A DNA stretch of 64,000 nucleotides from Tragulus kanchil (Eukaryota; Chordata; Mammalia; Artiodactyla; Tragulidae): NCBI GenBank assembly GCA_022376925.1, contig JAIOJX010000003.1, positions 32,994,874-33,058,873 of the forward strand, in the 5' to 3' direction. Shown piece after piece: positions 56,363 through 64,000 of this stretch. Position numbers and translations under genes: made by a program. Numbering within the stretch: the stretch's first letter is position 1; every line of letters begins with the position of its first letter. Under the pieces are notes generated by a model. The model made no database searches. It was given only the letters and a program-made list of their open reading frames with translations, and was not told where the DNA came from.

Positions 56363-58458
56363 CTTCTCTTTTGTGAATTCCTCTGTAACTCTAGCACTGT
56401 ATTGTTTTCACAACTCTATTCATACTGAATAGAAATGAAATGCTCATGAAAATGCTTAGCTGCTTTGACTAAAATCTTTTTTTTTTAACTATTGCTTCTC
56501 TTAGAATCTGTGAACTCCTAAAAAAGAAGGCAGATGGCCTTCAATGCAATTTATTGATAATTTGAAAAAATACATAAATATTCCAGATTCTAGTCTAGGA
56601 GCTACAATGCTGAATAAGCAGGGATCATTTTTCCCTATATAGATTACAATCTATCTTGGAAGAAAAAACTGAGTAACTAATTTTACTTAAAAGTGAAGCT
56701 CAGTGAGGAAATAACTGAAACCTCGTATAGACAAAGAATAAACAAGTTTAGTCTCCTTAAGGTTGATTCTAGTATTAATAACTTTTGTATGACACAAAAA
56801 TTAAATTGGTTTTCCAGACTAATAGAATCATTAGATAGATCAATAATACATGTATCTTGTAAAGGTCACAAAGAGTCTCTGAATTATGGGGCTAACCATA
56901 GTGCTAATTTTATAAACATATAATATTATGATGTATTTGTGAGCCCTCTATGCTAAAGTTACTCTACTTTTGTGAAACTTCAGTTAAATTACTCCTAAAC
57001 GTCAGAGTTTTTTCAAATTCTTTAAGAAACAGGTAGGTTGTATTGAACTATTATAGTTTCAAATATAAATATGTGATATTAAAATACGTCCTTATGTCAA
57101 TCAAAAAGCACAAATAATTCTATGGTAAGCTAAGACACTGAGACATCTTCCCACAAAACAGTAAGGATAGGATCTTTCTATATTTTGACCACATTGAAGT
57201 ACATAACTGGATCATTGGGTTATTAATGAAATAATCTGTTTCTGCCCTGAATGGGGACATCTTGATTATGGGTCCCATTAGAGACCAACTTTCTTAAGGG
57301 CAACCATCATCTCTACCTCTTTTGAATTTCATCACAGTCTCTGGACCAGAATTCTGCACCAAGTGAAATTTACTAAAGGTTGAATAAATCAACTTTGACC
57401 CTCTTCATGAAATTTGCTTCTCTTTGTGAATTCCTCTGTAACTCTAGCACTGTATTGTTTTCACAACTCTATTCATACTGAATAGAAATGAAATGCTCAT
57501 GAAAATGCTTAGCTGCTTTGACTAAAATCTTTTTTTAACTATTGCTTCTCTTAGAATCTGTGAACTCCTAAAAAAGAAGGCAGATGGCCTTCAATGCAAT
57601 TTATTGATAATTTGAAAAAATACATAAATATTCCAGATTCTAGTCTAGGAGCTACAATGCTGAATAAGCAGGGATCATTTTTCCCTATATAGATTACAAT
57701 CTATCTTGGAAGAAAAAACTGAGTAACTAATTTTACTTAAAAGTGAAGCTCAGTGAGGAAATAACTGAAACCTCGTATAGACAAAGAATAAACAAGTTTA
57801 GTCTCCTTAAGGTTGATTCTAGTATTAATAACTTTTGTATGACACAAAAATTAAATTGGTTTTCCAGACTAATAGAATCATTAGATAGATCAATAATACA
57901 TGTATCTTGTAAAGGTCACAAAGAGTCTCTGAATTATGGGGCTAACCATAGTGCTAATTTTATAAACATATAATATTATGATGTATTTGTGAGCCCTCTA
58001 TGCTAAAGTTACTCTACTTTTGTGAAACTTCAGTTAAATTACTCCTAAACGTCAGAGTTTTTTCAAATTCTTTAAGAAACAGGTAGGTTGTATTGAACTA
58101 TTATAGTTTCAAATATAAATATGTGATATTAAAATACGTCCTTATGTCAATCAAAAAGCACAAATAATTCTATGGTAAGCTAAGACACTGAGACATCTTC
58201 CCACAAAACAGTAAGGATAGGATCTTTCTATATTTTGACCACATTGAAGTACATAACTGGATCATTGGGTTATTAATGAAATAATCTGTTTCTGCCCTGA
58301 ATGGGGACATCTTGATTATGGGTCCCATTAGAGACCAACTTTCTTAAGGGCAACCATCATCTCTACCTCTTTTGAATTTCATCACAGTCTCTGGACCAGA
58401 ATTCTGCACCAAGTGAAATTTACTAAAGGTTGAATAAATCAACTTTGACCCTCTTCAT
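56363..58458. repeat. Tandem duplication M (two ~1.05 kb copies)
   Basis: Positions 56363-57408 recur at 57417-58458. A T-run is three bases shorter in copy 2, so the offset falls from 1053 to 1050. Everything after that is identical as far as I can see. The junction is about 8 bp (gaaatttg). No repeat element marks the ends. Confidence 0.94.
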
Positions 58459-58479
58459 ACAATTTAATATTACAATGCA

Positions 58480-58702
58480 GTATTCCCTGGTAGCTCAGCA
58501 GTAAAGAATTCAACTGCAATGCAGGGGACCTGGGTTCGATTCCTCAGTGAGGAAGATCCTCTGGTGGAGGGAGGGCATGGCAACCCACTCCAGTATTCTT
58601 GCCTGGAGAATCCCACAGACAGAGGAACCTGGTGGGCTACACTCCATAGGCTCATAAAGAGTCAGACAGGACTGAAGTGACTGAGCATGCACACACACAA
58701 GC
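58480..58702 (+). repeat. Bov-tA SINE with target-site duplication (N1)
   Basis: Plus-strand Bov-tA with tattccctggtagctcagca, ctgggttcgattcctcagtg, ccactccagtattcttgcct and gtcagacaggactgaagtga, ending in (ca)n. Flanking repeats are aatattacaatgca (58466-58479) and aatattaaaatgca (58703-58716), with one mismatch. Confidence 0.93.
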
Positions 58703-59620
58703 AATATTAAAATGCAATACATTTCATCAATACACATTGTTTTATCCACACAAGTATCCTCAGATCTCTGTACTCTTTCTTATCACAGAAGCTCTTTTGC
58801 TCTATGAACCCTGGAACTACATTGAAGTGCTAACACTTTAGAGTAGAAAAGTACTGACTAAAATGGGTTTCAGGCACACTTTGGAAAACTCCTGATATGT
58901 GCACTATTGGTAGGAAAAACTGCCTACTCATTGGCAGAGATAAGGGGGAAAAAAAGAAGTGCTGTTACAAGAGGAACATGGGAGAAGCAAAGAAGATGAT
59001 CTGGACAGGAGAGAAAAGAGAGTAGAATACCATCTAGGAGGCAATGATACTAAAAAAGTTAAGTTTTAACTCCTAGTGAAAGAAAGCATTCACTTTTCAT
59101 TTTTAAAAAGTTGTACATTAGAAATAAATTTCAAATTCAAATTATTGTCCAACAATACTGAGTACATTTACCTCTGTTCTGTTTTGAGAAAGCTCCACTG
59201 AAAGTTGTGTGATCTTAGTGTAATAAAGGAGAGAGAAAAACCTTGAAACTTATTTAAATTTATGTGATATTAAAATACGTCCTTATGTCAATCAAAAAGC
59301 ACAAATAATTCTATGGTAAGCTAAGACACTGAGACATCTTCCCACAAAACAGTAAGGATAGGATCTTTCTATATTTTGACCACATTGAAGTACATAACTG
59401 GATCATTGGGTTATTAATGAAATAATCTGTTTCTGCCCTGAATGGGGACATCTTGATTATGGGTCCCATTAGAGACCAACTTTCTTAAGGGCAACCATCA
59501 TCTCTACCTCTTTTGAATTTCATCACAGTCTCTGGACCAGAATTCTGCACCAAGTGAAATTTACTAAAGGTTGAATAAATCAACTTTGACCCTCTTCATA
59601 CAATTTAATATTACAATGCA

Positions 59621-59843
59621 GTATTCCCTGGTAGCTCAGCAGTAAAGAATTCAACTGCAATGCAGGGGACCTGGGTTCGATTCCTCAGTGAGGAAGATCC
59701 TCTGGTGGAGGGAGGGCATGGCAACCCACTCCAGTATTCTTGCCTGGAGAATCCCACAGACAGAGGAACCTGGTGGGCTACACTCCATAGGCTCATAAAG
59801 AGTCAGACAGGACTGAAGTGACTGAGCATGCACACACACAAGC
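59621..59843 (+). repeat. Bov-tA SINE (N2)
   Basis: The duplicate of 58480-58702 together with its target-site repeats. Carrying the same flanks shows the pair arose by duplication of the locus, not by a second insertion. Confidence 0.93.
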
Positions 59844-60393
59844 AATATTAAAATGCAATACATTTCATCAATACACATTGTTTTATCCACACAAGTATCC
59901 TCAGATCTCTGTACTCTTTCTTATCACAGAAGCTCTTTTGCTCTATGAACCCTGGAACTACATTGAAGTGCTAACACTTTAGAGTAGAAAAGTACTGACT
60001 AAAATGGGTTTCAGGCACACTTTGGAAAACTCCTGATATGTGCACTATTGGTAGGAAAAACTGCCTACTCATTGGCAGAGATAAGGGGGAAAAAAAGAAG
60101 TGCTGTTACAAGAGGAACATGGGAGAAGCAAAGAAGATGATCTGGACAGGAGAGAAAAGAGAGTAGAATACCATCTAGGAGGCAATGATACTAAAAAAGT
60201 TAAGTTTTAACTCCTAGTGAAAGAAAGCATTCACTTTTCATTTTTAAAAAGTTGTACATTAGAAATAAATTTCAAATTCAAATTATTGTCCAACAATACT
60301 GAGTACATTTACCTCTGTTCTGTTTTGAGAAAGCTCCACTGAAAGTTGTGTGATCTTAGTGTAATAAAGGAGAGAGAAAAAAAAAACCTTGAA

Positions 60394-61021
60394 TATCTCT
60401 CACTTTTTCATGACTGGGCTGAGAGCAGATGACTCACAGTGTGAATTCAAGTTAAATCATTTAACCTTTTTCTCTTACTCAACCCATCTGGGGAGCTGAA
60501 ATACAAGTGCTTCACCATGAAACAGATGGTGCACTAAGGCTAAATTTTCCTAGATTAAAAAAAGAAGAAGAAAAATGTGTTATAAGCGTGAAAAGAACCA
60601 AATGTGGAAAAAGACCAAGGATTAAAAGGAAAAGCACTATAAACTGGATCAAACCTTTTCCTCTGTAGAAAATAATGTAGTACTTAAAAAAAAAATAAGT
60701 CCTGTGAAATGATCTGGGGACAATGTGAAATGCTTCCTCAGCCCCGCATGTATAAAGGTGGTCATGATCAGTGCTATGTATGGAAGTAAAACACTATTGG
60801 CACAGAACTGTGTGTTCATCTACCTATCTGTCTCAGAGAACAGGTATGGTTACTTTAGAGTACTTTTATGTTATTTATCTGATATCTGTAAAGTTAAAAA
60901 CGAAGAACATTTCTTGAAAAAATATACGGGACTCATCTGATTATAGCTCTGATGAAATTAGCAGTAGCTGACAAGTTAAAATATTTCTAGTATGGTCTAG
61001 AATAATTATGTTTTCAAACTA
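60394..61021. other. Unannotated unique sequence
   Basis: About 630 bp of AT-rich sequence with no recognised repeat or exon. Confidence 0.45.
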
Positions 61022-61112
61022 TGTATATATATATATGTGTGTGTGTGTGTGTATGTGTGTGTGTGTGTATATATGCTTATATATGTATGTGTATACATAT
61101 GTATGTGTGTGT
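61022..61112. repeat. (TA)n/(TG)n microsatellite
   Basis: A compound dinucleotide run of tatata and tgtgtg units with interruptions, at the tail side of the adjacent minus-strand SINE. It is likely to be length-polymorphic. Confidence 0.93.
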
Positions 61113-61303
61113 TAGTTGCTCAGTTGTGTCTGACTCTTTGTGACCCCACAAACTGTAGCCCACCAGGCTCCTCTGTCCATAGGATTCTCCAGGCAAGAAT
61201 ACTGGAGTGGGTTGCCATTTTATTCTCCAGGGAATCTTCCCCACCCAGGATCAAACCCAGGTCTCCTGCATTGCAGGCAGATTCTTAACCATCTGAGGGA
61301 CTA
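61113..61303 (-). repeat. Bov-tA SINE
   Basis: Minus-strand Bov-tA: gttgctcagttgtgtctgac, tctttgtgaccccacaaact, ctccaggcaagaatactgga, gatcaaacccaggtctcctg and ttaaccatctgagggacta. Confidence 0.93.
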
Positions 61304-62624
61304 GGCACACACATATATACAATTCTAATTTGATTGTATATGACAGAGTATTAAGTTCAAATCCATCTATATGCCAGTATTTACATCTGTCATATTTTTA
61401 TGGAGGAAGACATGCACTATTAGAGTGAAACTAGATACACTGGTGAATAAACTAGAACCCAAGAGAAAGTGTCTGTACCTTCTTAGTTCCTGGCTGGTTG
61501 TGATAAACTTGGGAGAAGTTAGCTTACTATTTAAAAGACATAGCTCACAGACGAAGCTAAGTGTGAAACCCAGGAAATCCACATTGCGATGTTCACATGC
61601 CACAGTATAGACACCCAGATTGGACTTTATGGGAGACAGTTCCCAGTTCTGTCTCCAAGGGGAGGAGCCGCTGTTGACCGTATAAACCAATGCGGCCTTT
61701 GCTGAAGCCCTGGTTCTCCTAGAGGGTGCGTGTTGGTTTATCCCTCGTTCTCCCTAGACTCCCTTCTTATAATTTCCCTTCTAATCTGAATACTGAACAT
61801 AAATTCCTCTGTATCTAGTACTAAATTTTTCTCCCTTTTCCCCCTAAACTAATCCTGAAACATGACATGGTCTTTGGGTTCCACATACATTAAGAATCAT
61901 TTCTAATCTTTCACTGTGACCAGAAGTACGTCATGACCAACAGTGAGTAAGTAGTCATGCTCCCTTAAGAATCGTGCATTTACATTCCTATATTGATGGT
62001 CCATAATGGAGTTTGCTGAGTATAAACTCATACAAACACTTTAAAATCATTTCTACTCTCTCAATAAATCTAACATAAAGGCATCTGGTGCTGTGTCTAT
62101 AATTAATGTTAAAACTGACTAGTGCTGTTTTATAGAGTCATTGCTATCATTTCTTTCTGAGCATCAATTTGCTATATAAGCAAATTGCCAAAGCTATTCC
62201 CCTTCCTCATTGCATGGCAAGAACTGCAACCAAAACAATGAATGTAACTTGAACACATCACAAAATTCTAACTGGTGACTTCGAGTTTTATGTGCTCAAT
62301 AGTTGCATGAACCTTATAACTCTCAGAGGTTGGGAAGAGTCTCTAAATAGTTGAAAGATGGGAAACACGTTTCTTTAAAGGAAAATCCTCTAGATTATTA
62401 TGTAAGTTGACATTTTTATTTCAACTCTGCTATAGTATAGTGCATTTAAGCTACATTTTAGAATAGATAACCAAACTTATGGCTACTCAGATGACCAATG
62501 GTTCTATCAAATGGGAAAGTGTGACTCTTCAAGGTTGTTCAGGTAATTGTTTATAGCATACTCTTAGCACATCATGAAAAAAGAGAAAGGAAATGATTTT
62601 TGCATACCTTCTATTTCCTAGGCA
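61304..62624. other. Unannotated unique sequence
   Basis: About 1.3 kb with no recognised repeat or exon. The 107-residue minus-strand open frame (61367-61690) shows no domain I know. Confidence 0.45.
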
Positions 62625-62790
62625 CCATTTTAATGCCTTTTATTTTACCTTATTTAATCTTCCAAACTGTCTCTTGAGTAGATATGATTATACAAGTTTT
62701 ACAGATGAGTAAACTGAGGCACAATAAGTTTAAATCACCCCAACTCTAGACTTTCTGGATCCAAAGTGCAAGCTCTTCACTAAACTGTAT
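62625..62790 (+). repeat. MIR-like fragment
   Basis: MIR resemblance on the plus strand: ttacagatgagtaaactgag, gcacaataagtttaaatcac, then ttctggatccaaagtgcaag and ctcttcactaaactgtat. Confidence 0.6.
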
Positions 62791-62843
62791 CACTTGCCAC
62801 AAGGAGGAGAAACTCACATTTATGTTTTTAGACCTCTTAAACA

Positions 62844-63053
62844 GACTTCTCTGATGGCTCAGATGGTAAAGAATCTGCCCACAATGCCAGAGACGTGGGA
62901 TTTGATGCCTGGGTCAGGAAGATCGGAGAAGGGAATGGCAACCCACTCCAGTATTCCTGCCTGGAGAATTCCATCAACGGAGGAGCCTGGTAGGCATGGT
63001 TCATGGGGTTGCAAACAGTCAGACATGACTGAGTGACTAATACTTTCACTTTC
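62844..63053 (+). repeat. Bov-tA SINE with target-site duplication
   Basis: Plus-strand Bov-tA with acttctctgatggctcagat, ggtaaagaatctgcccacaa, ggcaacccactccagtattc and gtcagacatgactgagtgac. It ends ctttcactttc. The direct repeat agacctctta flanks it (62830-62839 and 63054-63063). Confidence 0.93.
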
Positions 63054-63097
63054 AGACCTCTTACAAGTATTTTTATCTTAACTTACATATGTCTCTG

Positions 63098-63180
63098 GGG
63101 CTTCCCAGGTGGCGTTAGTGGTAAAGAACCTGCCTGTCAATGTGGAGATGAGGAGTTGGACACGACTGAAGCAACCTGGT
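63098..63180 (+). repeat. Bov-tA SINE, internally deleted
   Basis: The head (ggggcttcccaggtggcgtt, gtggtaaagaacctgcctgt) runs directly into the extreme tail (gagttggacacgactgaagc). About 110 bp of the middle are missing, and a short (ca)n run follows. Confidence 0.85.
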
Positions 63181-63194
63181 ACACACACACATGC

Positions 63195-64000
63195 ATGCAC
63201 AAGCATCTCTACTGCTCCAGGATTTGAACAGTCCTTTACAATTCCATGTGGTTTGTTAGAAAGAGTTAAGATTCTCCAGAATGAGTGCTTGCAAATTCTG
63301 AATTTCCACTTGAGAGCATAGGGAAGAGCACAGGTTTCTTTCTTTTTCTTTCCTTTAACGCTCCTGAAACTTTTATCCTGCCCTGTGTTGATATTTTTAA
63401 CGTGTGTACTGATAATAACTTGAAATTTCTAATATCATTCTTAAAGCACTATCTTGCTTGGTATTTTGAGTGACTGTGATTACATTAACTCATAATCATT
63501 ATCTGTGAAAAGAATAAAGTATCCAGGTTCCCATCAACATTAACATGGCTCTTTTGGCTTCTGCTCTTTTAGCCTTTTCTCTTCTTGTAGCTTGCTTCCC
63601 CCCAAAGGTAAACAGTAAGAGGACTTTTAAGTTGTCTTCAATATTGCAACAAAATAGCTAAAAATGGTGCAGCATGATTTGTTTTCTTAGTATAGATTTC
63701 ATATATAATATCTCTCAGTATCAAGGTCAAATGAACAATTATGGAATCATACAAGGTGTAAATAGTCTGATGTGAACTAGATTTCTTTAGCTGCTGAACA
63801 CAGCCAAAAGACACATTAGAATAACAGCACCTCTGATGGCTTCCTCTCCAACAACTGAAATGTTTCATAGATAATTCATCTATCAACCATACTCAATAAT
63901 ATCATCCAGAGTTTTTTAATCTAATACATGAGCTGCTCAGTATAATAAAGCATTCTATGGACAAATACCTTCTAGGAAGTTTCTCAATACTTCCCTGACC
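63195..64000. other. Unannotated unique sequence
   Basis: About 800 bp to the window end with no recognised repeat, exon or RNA gene. Confidence 0.45.

Larger units (their letters stand above)
58121..60393. repeat. Tandem duplication N (two ~1.13 kb copies)
   Basis: Positions 58121-59247 recur at 59262-60393 at offset 1141, until a poly-A near the right end that is longer in copy 2 (gagaaaaacc against gagaaaaaaaaaacc). The first 338 bp lie in duplication M, so 57071-57408, 58121-58458 and 59262-59599 are the same segment three times. The junction text acttatttaaatt resembles the flank before copy 1 with errors. Confidence 0.94.

Noticed and set aside
1541..60393. A CRISPR-like, satellite or novel amplifying element made of 1.1 kb units
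   Set aside because: The fourteen units share no sequence with each other, so this is not one repeated element. Each is simply its own locus seen twice.

Overview
This window reads as non-coding nuclear DNA of a ruminant, probably a bovid. The evidence is the repeat content. There are more than twenty Bov-tA/BovA SINEs (tRNA-Glu-type head joined to a BovB-derived tail), CHR-type tRNA SINEs, 3' fragments of the BovB (RTE) LINE and an artiodactyl-type L1 3' end. These sit on an older mammalian layer of MIR, L2, hAT-type DNA elements and two MLT1-like LTRs. I found no exon, gene, tRNA, intact snRNA, CRISPR array or operon that I can support. The longest open frames fall inside repeats or are carried twice by the duplications described below. 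Species and chromosome cannot be told from the sequence alone.

The dominant feature is a set of fourteen separate direct duplications, named A to N here. Each copies about 1.03 to 1.15 kb almost perfectly into the adjacent sequence. Their period is nearly constant (about 1050 to 1150 bp), the endpoints ignore repeat boundaries, and differences between copies are mostly homopolymer indels near the junctions. Several junctions hold short, degraded extra copies of the flank. Four pairs are chained (A/B, C/D, G/H, M/N), so the overlap is present three times. The best reading is unmerged contig ends or a gap-filling artefact, not biology. Collapsing them would remove about 15.5 kb, leaving roughly 48.5 kb of real sequence.

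Layout: 1-5849, BovB tail, CHR SINE, duplications A and B, Bov-tA; 5850-11163, MLT1 LTR, SINEs, L2, duplications C and D, BovB 3' fragments and an old divergent 165-bp duplication; 11164-18073, unique DNA, duplications E and F, L2, Bov-tA, L1; 18160-23025, SINE-rich, duplications G and H, a long polypyrimidine tract and a hAT-like MITE; 23026-31145, unique and LINE-derived DNA including an internally deleted BovB ORF2, and duplication I; 31146-36490, L1 3' end, hAT element, full-length CHR SINE, MIRs and a 5'-inverted L1 with two nested SINEs; 36491-40731, a GC-richer stretch and duplication J; 40732-45871, SINEs, BovB and duplication K; 45872-51988, MIR, an MLT1 LTR carrying a retroposed U2 snRNA fragment, a retroposed mRNA-like 3' end and duplication L; 51989-64000, young SINEs with target-site duplications, duplications M and N, a TG/TA microsatellite and MIR remnants.

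No genes work together here. The biological interest lies in the retroposition products (U2 fragment, polyadenylated 3' fragment, twin-primed L1, a CHR SINE group with a shared 3' extension) and in the technical duplication pattern.
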